Shown: positions 1 to 11,511 of the stretch, piece by piece | Position numbering within the stretch: position 1 is the first letter of the stretch | Layout of the letters: each line of letters begins with the position of its first letter | Assembly: GCA_017798125.1 (NCBI GenBank) | Contig: CP059070.1 | Span: forward strand, 2,418,001-2,482,000 | Direction of reading: 5' to 3' | Origin: Cryomorphaceae bacterium | Lineage (GTDB): Bacteria; Bacteroidota; Bacteroidia; Flavobacteriales; ECT2AJA-044 | DNA: 64,000 nucleotides | The notes under the pieces: model-generated | The model's database searches: none | Told to the model about the DNA's origin: nothing | The model's input: the letters and a program-made list of their open reading frames with translations, nothing else | Program-made: the position numbers and the translations under genes

Positions 1-2
1 TG

Positions 3-2423
3 ACCCTTACCGTCACCGATGAGAATGGCAATACCGATCAGTGTACCGCTACGGTGACCGTCGAAGACAACATCGATCCGACAGCCATCTGTCAAGACAT
101 CACCATCCAACTCGACGCTTCCGGTAACGCCTCCATCTCCACTTCCGATATCGACAACGGGTCGGCCGATAACTGTGGCATCGACAACATCTCCCTCGAT
201 ATCACCACATTCGATTGTACCAACGTCGGACCAAACACCGTGACCCTTACCGTCACCGATGAGAATGGCAATACCGATCAGTGTACCGCTACGGTGACCG
301 TCGAAGACAACATCGATCCGACAGCCATCTGTCAAGACATCACCATCCAACTCGACGCTTCCGGTAACGCCTCCATCTCCACTTCCGATATCGACAACGG
401 GTCGGCCGATAACTGTGGCATCGACAACATCTCCCTCGATATCACCACATTCGATTGTACCAACGTCGGACCAAACACCGTGACCCTTACCGTCACCGAT
501 GAGAATGGCAATACCGATCAGTGTACCGCTACGGTGACCGTCGAAGACAACATCGATCCGACAGCCATCTGTCAAGACATCACCATCCAACTCGACGCTT
601 CCGGTAACGCCTCCATCTCCACTTCCGATATCGACAACGGGTCGGCCGATAACTGTGGCATCGACAACATCTCCCTCGATATCACCACATTCGATTGTAC
701 CAACGTCGGACCAAACACCGTGACCCTTACCGTCACCGATGAGAATGGCAATACCGATCAGTGTACCGCTACGGTGACCGTCGAAGACAACATCGATCCG
801 ACAGCCATCTGTCAAGACATCACCATCCAACTCGACGCTTCCGGTAACGCCTCCATCTCCACTTCCGATATCGACAACGGGTCGGCCGATAACTGTGGCA
901 TCGACAACATCTCCCTCGATATCACCACATTCGATTGTACCAACGTCGGACCAAACACCGTGACCCTTACCGTCACCGATGAGAATGGCAATACCGATCA
1001 GTGTACCGCTACGGTGACCGTCGAAGACAACATCGATCCGACAGCCATCTGTCAAGACATCACCATCCAACTCGACGCTTCCGGTAACGCCTCCATCTCC
1101 ACTTCCGATATCGACAACGGGTCGGCCGATAACTGTGGCATCGACAACATCTCCCTCGATATCACCACATTCGATTGTACCAACGTCGGACCAAACACCG
1201 TGACCCTTACCGTCACCGATGAGAATGGCAATACCGATCAGTGTACCGCTACGGTGACCGTCGAAGACAACATCGATCCGACAGCCATCTGTCAAGACAT
1301 CACCATCCAACTCGACGCTTCCGGTAACGCCTCCATCTCCACTTCCGATATCGACAACGGGTCGGCCGATAACTGTGGCATCGACAACATCTCCCTCGAT
1401 ATCACCACATTCGATTGTACCAACGTCGGACCAAACACCGTGACCCTTACCGTCACCGATGAGAATGGCAATACCGATCAGTGTACCGCTACGGTGACCG
1501 TCGAAGACAACATCGATCCGACAGCCATCTGTCAAGACATCACCATCCAACTCGACGCTTCCGGTAACGCCTCCATCTCCACTTCCGATATCGACAACGG
1601 GTCGGCCGATAACTGTGGCATCGACAACATCTCCCTCGATATCACCACATTCGATTGTACCAACGTCGGACCAAACACCGTGACCCTTACCGTCACCGAT
1701 GAGAATGGCAATACCGATCAGTGTACCGCTACGGTGACCGTCGAAGACAACATCGATCCGACAGCCATCTGTCAAGACATCACCATCCAACTCGACGCTT
1801 CCGGTAACGCCTCCATCTCCACTTCCGATATCGACAACGGGTCGGCCGATAACTGTGGCATCGACAACATCTCCCTCGATATCACCACATTCGATTGTAC
1901 CAACGTCGGACCAAACACCGTGACCCTTACCGTCACCGATGAGAATGGCAATACCGATCAGTGTACCGCTACGGTGACCGTCGAAGACAACATCGATCCG
2001 ACAGCCATCTGTCAAGACATCACCATCCAACTCGACGCTTCCGGTAACGCCTCCATCTCCACTTCCGATATCGACAACGGGTCGGCCGATAACTGTGGCA
2101 TCGACAACATCTCCCTCGATATCACCACATTCGATTGTACCAACGTCGGACCAAACACCGTGACCCTTACCGTCACCGATGAGAATGGCAATACCGATCA
2201 GTGTACCGCTACGGTGACCGTCGAAGACAACATCGATCCGACAGCCATCTGTCAAGACATCACCATCCAACTCGACGCTTCCGGTAACGCCTCCATCTCC
2301 ACTTCCGATATCGACAACGGGTCGGCCGATAACTGTGGCATCGACAACATCTCCCCTCGATATCACCACATTCGATTGTACCAACGTCGGACCAAACACC
2401 GTGACCCTTACCGTCACCGATGA
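3..2423 (+). CDS. Giant T9SS surface protein, array part in intact frame (partial at left edge)
   Basis: This is an open frame entering from the left edge; no start codon is needed because the gene begins outside the window. It encodes ten 80-aa HYR-like units. HYR modules are immunoglobulin-like folds common in secreted adhesive proteins. Each unit has four cysteines, which could form two disulfides once exported. The frame is lost at 2353-2356, where the usual CCC of the unit reads CCCC. Translation then runs out of frame to a stop at 2423. Since the downstream unique region (11512-22110) is a long intact frame that needs upstream coding sequence, I infer this is the same gene, interrupted only in the printed sequence. 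Confidence 0.75.
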   Translation, partial: TLTVTDENGNTDQCTATVTVEDNIDPTAICQDITIQLDASGNASISTSDIDNGSADNCGIDNISLDITTFDCTNVGPNTVTLTVTDENGNTDQCTATVTVEDNIDPTAICQDITIQLDASGNASISTSDIDNGSADNCGIDNISLDITTFDCTNVGPNTVTLTVTDENGNTDQCTATVTVEDNIDPTAICQDITIQLDASGNASISTSDIDNGSADNCGIDNISLDITTFDCTNVGPNTVTLTVTDENGNTDQCTATVTVEDNIDPTAICQDITIQLDASGNASISTSDIDNGSADNCGIDNISLDITTFDCTNVGPNTVTLTVTDENGNTDQCTATVTVEDNIDPTAICQDITIQLDASGNASISTSDIDNGSADNCGIDNISLDITTFDCTNVGPNTVTLTVTDENGNTDQCTATVTVEDNIDPTAICQDITIQLDASGNASISTSDIDNGSADNCGIDNISLDITTFDCTNVGPNTVTLTVTDENGNTDQCTATVTVEDNIDPTAICQDITIQLDASGNASISTSDIDNGSADNCGIDNISLDITTFDCTNVGPNTVTLTVTDENGNTDQCTATVTVEDNIDPTAICQDITIQLDASGNASISTSDIDNGSADNCGIDNISLDITTFDCTNVGPNTVTLTVTDENGNTDQCTATVTVEDNIDPTAICQDITIQLDASGNASISTSDIDNGSADNCGIDNISLDITTFDCTNVGPNTVTLTVTDENGNTDQCTATVTVEDNIDPTAICQDITIQLDASGNASISTSDIDNGSADNCGIDNISPRYHHIRLYQRRTKHRDPYRHR

Positions 2424-5400
2424 GAATGGCAATACCGATCAGTGTACCGCTACGGTGACCGTCGAAGACAACATCGATCCGACAGCCATCTGTCAAGACA
2501 TCACCATCCAACTCGACGCTTCCGGTAACGCCTCCATCTCCACTTCCGATATCGACAACGGGTCGGCCGATAACTGCAGCATCGACAACATCTCCTCGAT
2601 ATCACCACATTCGATCGTACCAACGTCGGACCAAACACCGTGACCCTTACCGTCACCGATGAGAATGGCAATACCGATCAGTGTACCGCTACGGTGACCG
2701 TCGAAGACAACATCGATCCGACAGCCATCTGTCAAGACATCACCATCCAACTCGACGCTTCCGGTAACGCCTCCATCTCCACTTCCGATATCGACAACGG
2801 GTCGGCCGATAACTGTGGCATCGACAACATCTCCCTCGATATCACCACATTCGATTGTACCAACGTCGGACCAAACACCGTGACCCTTACCGTCACCGAT
2901 GAGAATGGCAATACCGATCAGTGTACCGCTACGGTGACCGTCGAAGACAACATCGATCCGACAGCCATCTGTCAAGACATCACCATCCAACTCGACGCTT
3001 CCGGTAACGCCTCCATCTCCACTTCCGATATCGACAACGGGTCGGCCGATAACTGTGGCATCGACAACATCTCCTCGATATCACCACATTCGATTGTACC
3101 AACGTCGGACCAAACACCGTGACCCTTACCGTCACCGATGAGAATGGCAATACCGATCAGTGTACCGCTACGGTGACCGTCGAAGACAACATCGATCCGA
3201 CAGCCATCTGTCAAGACATCACCATCCAACTCGACGCTTCCGGTAACGCCTCCATCTCCACTTCCGATATCGACAACGGGTCGGCCGATAACTGTGGCAT
3301 CGACAACATCTCCCTCGATATCACCACATTCGATTGTACCAACGTCGGACCAAACACCGTGACCCTTACCGTCACCGATGAGAATGGCAATACCGATCAG
3401 TGTACCGCTACGGTGACCGTCGAAGACAACATCGATCCGACAGCCATCTGTCAAGACATCACCATCCAACTCGACGCTTCCGGTAACGCCTCCATCTCCA
3501 CTTCCGATATCGACAACGGGTCGGCCGATAACTGTGGCATCGACAACATCTCCCTCGATATCACCACATTCGATTGTACCAACGTCGGACCAAACACCGT
3601 GACCCTTACCGTCACCGATGAGAATGGCAATACCGATCAGTGTACCGCTACGGTGACCGTCGAAGACAACATCGATCCGACAGCCATCTGTCAAGACATC
3701 ACCATCCAACTCGACGCTTCCGGTAACGCCTCCATCTCCACTTCCGATATCGACAACGGGTCGGCCGATAACTGTGGCATCGACAACATCTCCTCGATAT
3801 CACCACATTCGATTGTACCAACGTCGGACCAAACACCGTGACCCTTACCGTCACCGATGAGAATGGCAATACCGATCAGTGTACCGCTACGGTGACCGTC
3901 GAAGACAACATCGATCCGACAGCCATCTGTCAAGACATCACCATCCAACTCGACGCTTCCGGTAACGCCTCCATCTCCACTTCCGATATCGACAACGGGT
4001 CGGCCGATAACTGTGGCATCGACAACATACATCTCCTCGATATCACCACATTCGATTGTACCAACGTCGGACCAAACACCGTGACCCTTACCGTCACCGA
4101 TGAGAATGGCAATACCGATCAGTGTACCGCTACGGTGACCGTCGACGACAACATCGATCCGACAGCCATCTGTCAAGACATCACCATCCAACTCGACGCT
4201 TCCGGTAACGCCTCCATCTCCACTTCCGATATCGACAACGGGTCGGCCGATAACTGTGGCATCGACAACATCTCCCTCGATATCACCACATTCGATTGTA
4301 CCAACGTCGGACCAAACACCGTGACCCCTTACCGTCACCGATGAGAATGGCAATACCGATCAGTGTACCGCTACGGTGACCGTCGAAGACAACATCGATC
4401 CGACAGCCATCTGTCAAGACATCACCATCCAACTCGACGCTTCCGGTAACGCCTCCATCTCCACTTCCGATATCGACAACGGGTCGGCCGATAACTGTGG
4501 CATCGACAACATCTCCTCGATATCACCACATTCGATTGTACCAACGTCGGACCAAACACCGTGACCCTTACCGTCACCGATGAGAATGGCAATACCGATC
4601 AGTGTACCGCTACGGTGACCGTCGAAGACAACATCGATCCGACAGCCATCTGTCAAGACATCACCATCCAACTCGACGCTTCCGGTAACGCCTCCATCTC
4701 CACTTCCGATATCGACAACGGGTCGGCCGATAACTGTGGCATCGACAACATCTCCTCGATATCACCACATTCGATTGTACCAACGTCGGACCAAACACCG
4801 TGACCCCTTACCGTCACCGATGAGAATGGCAATACCGATCAGTGTACCGCTACGGTGACCGTCGAAGACAACATCGATCCGACAGCCATCTGTCAAGACA
4901 TCACCATCCAACCTCGACGCTTCCGGTAACGCCTCCATCTCCACTTCCGATATCGACAACGGGTCGGCCGATAACTGTGGCATCGACAACATCTCCTCGA
5001 TATCACCACATTCGATTGTACCAACGTCGGACCAAACACCGTGACCCTTACCGTCACCGATGAGAATGGCAATACCGATCAGTGTACCGCTACGGTGACC
5101 GTCGAAGACAACATCGATCCGACAGCCATCTGTCAAGACATCACCATCCAACTCGACGCTTCCGGTAACGCCTCCATCTCCACTTCCGATATCGACAACG
5201 GGTCGGCCGATAACTGTGGCATCGACAACATCTCCTCGATATCACCACATTCGATTGTACCAACGTCGGACCAAACACCGTGACCCTTACCGTCACCGAT
5301 GAGAATGGCAATACCGATCAGTGTACCGCTACGGTGACCGTCGAAGACAACATCGATCCGACAGCCATCTGTCAAGACATCACCATCCAACTCGACGCTT

Positions 5401-8400
5401 CCGGTAACGCCTCCATCTCCACTTCCGATATCGACAACGGGTCGGCCGATAACTGTGGCATCGACAACATCTCCCTCGATATCACCACATTCGATTGATT
5501 GTACCAACGTCGGACACCAAACACCGTGACCCTTACCGTCACCGATGAGAATGGCAATACCGATCAGTGTACCGCTACGGTGACCGTCGAAGACAACATC
5601 GATCCGACAGCCATCTGTCAAGACATCACCATCCAACTCGACGCTTCCGGTAACGCCTCCATCTCCACTTCCGATATCGACAACGGGTCGGCCGATAACT
5701 GTGGCATCGACAACATCTCCCTCGATATCACCACATTCGATTGTACCAACGTCGGACCAAACACCGTGACCCTTACCGTCACCGATGAGAATGGCAATAC
5801 CGATCAGTGTACCGCTACGGTGACCGTCGAAGACAACATCGATCCGACAGCCATCTGTCAAGACATCACCATCCAACTCGACGCTTCCGGTAACGCCTCC
5901 ATCTCCACTTCCGATATCGACAACGGGTCGGCCGATAACTGTGGCATCGACAACATCTCCTCGATATCACCACATTCGATTGTACCAACGTCGGACCAAA
6001 CACCGTGACCCTTACCGTCACCGATGAGAATGGCAATACCGATCAGTGTACCGCTACGGTGACCGTCGAAGACAACATCGATCCGACAGCCATCTGTCAA
6101 GACATCACCATCCAACTCGACGCTTCCGGTAACGCCTCCATCTCCACTTCCGATATCGACAACGGGTCGGCCGATAACTGTGGCATCGACAACATCTCCC
6201 TCGATATCACCACATTCGATTGTACCAACGTCGGACCAAACACCGTGACCCTTACCGTCACCGATGAGAATGGCAATACCGATCAGTGTACCGCTACGGT
6301 GACCGTCGAAGACAACATCGATCCGACAGCCATCTGTCAAGACATCACCATCCAACTCGACGCTTCCGGTAACGCCTCCATCTCCACTTCCGATATCGAC
6401 AACGGGTCGGCCGATAACTGTGGCATCGACAACATCTCCTCGATATCACCACATTCGATTGTACCAACGTCGGACCAAACACCGTGACCCTTACCGTCAC
6501 CGATGAGAATGGCAATACCGATCAGTGTACCGCTACGGTGACCGTCGAAGACAACATCGATCCGACAGCCATCTGTCAAGACATCACCATCCAACTCGAC
6601 GCTTCCGGTAACGCCTCCATCTCCACTTCCGATATCGACAACGGGTCGGCCGATAACTGTGGCATCGACAACATCTCCCTCGATATCACCACATTCGATT
6701 GTACCAACGTCGGACCAAACACCGTGACCCTTACCGTCACCGATGAGAATGGCAATACCGATCAGTGTACCGCTACGGTGACCGTCGAAGACAACATCGA
6801 TCCGACAGCCATCTGTCAAGACATCACCATCCAACTCGACGCTTCCGGTAACGCCTCCATCTCCACTTCCGATATCGACAACGGGTCGGCCGATAACTGT
6901 GGCATCGACAACATCTCCCTCGATATCACCACATTCGATTGTACCAACGTCGGACCAAACACCGTGACCCTTACCGTCACCGATGAGAATGGCAATACCG
7001 ATCAGTGTACCGCTACGGTGACCGTCGAAGACAACATCGATCCGACAGCCATCTGTCAAGACATCACCATCCAACTCGACGCTTCCGGTAACGCCTCCAT
7101 CTCCACTTCCGATATCGACAACGGGTCGGCCGATAACTGTGGCATCGACAACATCTCCTCGATATCACCACATTCGATTGTACCAACGTCGGACCAAACA
7201 CCGTGACCCTTACCGTCACCGATGAGAATGGCAATACCGATCAGTGTACCGCTACGGTGACCGTCGAAGACAACATCGATCCGACAGCCATCTGTCAAGA
7301 CATCACCATCCAACTCGACGCTTCCGGTAACGCCTCCATCTCCACTTCCGATATCGACAACGGGTCGGCCGATAACTGTGGCATCGACAACATCTCCTCG
7401 ATATCACCACATTCGATTGTACCAACGTCGGACCAAACACCGTGACCCTTACCGTCACCGATGAGAATGGCAATACCGATCAGTGTACCGCTACGGTGAC
7501 CGTCGAAGACAACATCGATCCGACAGCCATCTGTCAAGACATCACCATCCAACTCGACGCTTCCGGTAACGCCTCCATCTCCACTTCCGATATCGACAAC
7601 GGGTCGGCCGATAACTGTGGCATCGACAACATCTCCCTCGATATCACCACATTCGATTGTACCAACGTCGGACCAAACACCGTGACCCTTACCGTCACCG
7701 ATGAGAATGGCAATACCGATCAGTGTACCGCTACGGTGACCGTCGAAGACAACATCGATCCGACAGCCATCTGTCAAGACATCACCATCCAACTCGACGC
7801 TTCCGGTAACGCCTCCATCTCCACTTCCGATATCGACAACGGGTCGGCCGATAACTGTGGCATCGACAACATCTCCCTCGATATCACCACATTCGATTGT
7901 ACCAACGTCGGACCAAACACCGTGACCCTTACCGTCACCGATGAGAATGGCAATACCGATCAGTGTACCGCTACGGTGACCGTCGAAGACAACATCGATC
8001 CGACAGCCATCTGTCAAGACATCACCATCCAACTCGACGCTTCCGGTAACGCCTCCATCTCCACTTCCGATATCGACAACGGGTCGGCCGATAACTGTGG
8101 CATCGACAACATCTCCTCGATATCACCACATTCGATTGTACCAACGTCGGACCAAACACCGTGACCCTTACCGTCACCGATGAGAATGGCAATACCGATC
8201 AGTGTACCGCTACGGTGACCGTCGAAGACAACATCGATCCGACAGCCATCTGTCAAGACATCACCATCCAACTCGACGCTTCCGGTAACGCCTCCATCTC
8301 CACTTCCGATATCGACAACGGGTCGGCCGATAACTGTGGCATCGACAACATCTCCCTCGATATCACCACATTCGATTGTACCAACGTCGGACCAAACACC

Positions 8401-11400
8401 GTGACCCTTACCGTCACCGATGAGAATGGCAATACCGATCAGTGTACCGCTACGGTGACCGTCGAAGACAACATCGATCCGACAGCCATCTGTCAAGACA
8501 TCACCATCCAACTCGACGCTTCCGGTAACGCCTCCATCTCCACTTCCGATATCGACAACGGGTCGGCCGATAACTGTGGCATCGACAACATCTCCTCGAT
8601 ATCACCACATTCGATTGTACCAACGTCGGACCAAACACCGTGACCCTTACCGTCACCGATGAGAATGGCAATACCGATCAGTGTACCGCTACGGTGACCG
8701 TCGAAGACAACATCGATCCGACAGCCATCTGTCAAGACATCACCATCCAACTCGACGCTTCCGGTAACGCCTCCATCTCCACTTCCGATATCGACAACGG
8801 GTCGGCCGATAACTGTGGCATCGACAACATCTCCCTCGATATCACCACATTCGATTGTACCAACGTCGGACCAAACACCGTGACCCTTACCGTCACCGAT
8901 GAGAATGGCAATACCGATCAGTGTACCGCTACGGTGACCGTCGAAGACAACATCGATCCGACAGCCATCTGTCAAGACATCACCATCCAACTCGACGCTT
9001 CCGGTAACGCCTCCATCTCCACTTCCGATATCGACAACGGGTCGGCCGATAACTGTGGCATCGACAACATCTCCTCGATATCACCACATTCGATTGTACC
9101 AACGTCGGACCAAACACCGTGACCCTTACCGTCACCGATGAGAATGGCAATACCGATCAGTGTACCGCTACGGTGACCGTCGAAGACAACATCGATCCGA
9201 CAGCCATCTGTCAAGACATCACCATCCAACTCGACGCTTCCGGTAACGCCTCCATCTCCACTTCCGATATCGACAACGGGTCGGCCGATAACTGTGGCAT
9301 CGACAACATCTCCCTCGATATCACCACATTCGATTGTACCAACGTCGGACCAAACACCGTGACCCTTACCGTCACCGATGAGAATGGCAATACCGATCAG
9401 TGTACCGCTACGGTGACCGTCGAAGACAACATCGATCCGACAGCCATCTGTCAAGACATCACCATCCAACTCGACGCTTCCGGTAACGCCTCCATCTCCA
9501 CTTCCGATATCGACAACGGGTCGGCCGATAACTGTGGCATCGACAACATCTCCTCGATATCACCACATTCGATTGTACCAACGTCGGACCAAACACCGTG
9601 ACCCTTACCGTCACCGATGAGAATGGCAATACCGATCAGTGTACCGCTACGGTGACCGTCGAAGACAACATCGATCCGACAGCCATCTGTCAAGACATCA
9701 CCATCCAACTCGACGCTTCCGGTAACGCCTCCATCTCCACTTCCGATATCGACAACGGGTCGGCCGATAACTGTGGCATCGACAACATCTCCCTCGATAT
9801 CACCACATTCGATTGTACCAACGTCGGACCAAACACCGTGACCCTTACCGTCACCGATGAGAATGGCAATACCGATCAGTGTACCGCTACGGTGACCGTC
9901 GAAGACAACATCGATCCGACAGCCATCTGTCAAGACATCACCATCCAACTCGACGCTTCCGGTAACGCCTCCATCTCCACTTCCGATATCGACAACGGGT
10001 CGGCCGATAACTGTGGCATCGACAACATCTCCTCGATATCACCACATTCGATTGTACCAACGTCGGACCAAACACCGTGACCCTTACCGTCACCGATGAG
10101 AATGGCAATACCGATCAGTGTACCGCTACGGTGACCGTCGAAGACAACATCGATCCGACAGCCATCTGTCAAGACATCACCATCCAACTCGACGCTTCCG
10201 GTAACGCCTCCATCTCCACTTCCGATATCGACAACGGGTCGGCCGATAACTGTGGCATCGACAACATCTCCTCGATATCACCACATTCGATTGTACCAAC
10301 GTCGGACCAAACACCGTGACCCTTACCGTCACCGATGAGAATGGCAATACCGATCAGTGTACCGCTACGGTGACCGTCGAAGACAACATCGATCCGACAG
10401 CCATCTGTCAAGACATCACCATCCAACTCGACGCTTCCGGTAACGCCTCCATCTCCACTTCCGATATCGACAACGGGTCGGCCGATAACTGTGGCATCGA
10501 CAACATCTCCTCGATATCACCACATTCGATTGTACCAACGTCGGACCAAACACCGTGACCCTTACCGTCACCGATGAGAATGGCAATACCGATCAGTGTA
10601 CCGCTACGGTGACCGTCGAAGACAACATCGATCCGACAGCCATCTGTCAAGACATCACCATCCAACTCGACGCTTCCGGTAACGCCTCCATCTCCACTTC
10701 CGATATCGACAACGGGTCGGCCGATAACTGTGGCATCGACAACATCTCCCTCGATATCACCACATTCGATTGTACCAACGTCGGACCAAACACCGTGACC
10801 CTTACCGTCACCGATGAGAATGGCAATACCGATCAGTGTACCGCTACGGTGACCGTCGAAGACAACATCGATCCGACAGCCATCTGTCAAGACATCACCA
10901 TCCAACTCGACGCTTCCGGTAACGCCTCCATCTCCACTTCCGATATCGACAACGGGTCGGCCGATAACTGTGGCATCGACAACATCTCCTCGATATCACC
11001 ACATTCGATTGTACCAACGTCGGACCAAACACCGTGACCCTTACCGTCACCGATGAGAATGGCAATACCGATCAGTGTACCGCTACGGTGACCGTCGAAG
11101 ACAACATCGATCCGACAGCCATCTGTCAAGACATCACCATCCAACTCGACGCTTCCGGTAACGCCTCCATCTCCACTTCCGATATCGACAACGGGTCGGC
11201 CGATAACTGTGGCATCGACAACATCTCCTCGATATCACCACATTCGATTGTACCAACGTCGGACCAAACACCGTGACCCTTACCGTCACCGATGAGAATG
11301 GCAATACCGATCAGTGTACCGCTACGGTGACCGTCGAAGACAACATCGATCCGACAGCCATCTGTCAAGACATCACCATCCAACTCGACGCTTCCGGTAA

Positions 11401-11511
11401 CGCCTCCATCTCCACTTCCGATATCGACAACGGGTCGGCCGATAACTGTGGCATCGACAACATCTCCTCGATATAACCACATTCGATTGTACCAACGTCG
11501 GACCAAACACC
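2424..11511 (+). pseudogene. Frame-disrupted middle of the giant HYR-repeat gene
   Basis: The reading frame breaks repeatedly here. The usual break is CTCCCTCG shortened to CTCCTCG, which makes translation end about 50 bases later in ...SDQTP-stop. Other lesions are an added C at about 4326 and 4806 (gacccctta), an added C at about 4912 (ccaacctcg), a 4-base insertion near 4027, a 6-base expansion near 5496 that creates TGA, and a C-to-A change creating TAA at 11474-11476. The net offset between the left frame and the 11512 frame is not a multiple of three. Either the gene is truly inactivated or the consensus of a long near-identical repeat is wrong. The clustering at C runs and the pristine flanks favour consensus error. 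Fragments of 60-240 aa between breaks are all pieces of the same module. Confidence 0.6.

Noticed and set aside
4842-5063. Plus-strand ORF of 73 aa in the array (MYRYGDRRRQH...)
   Set aside because: It is an out-of-frame reading of one repeat unit after an indel.
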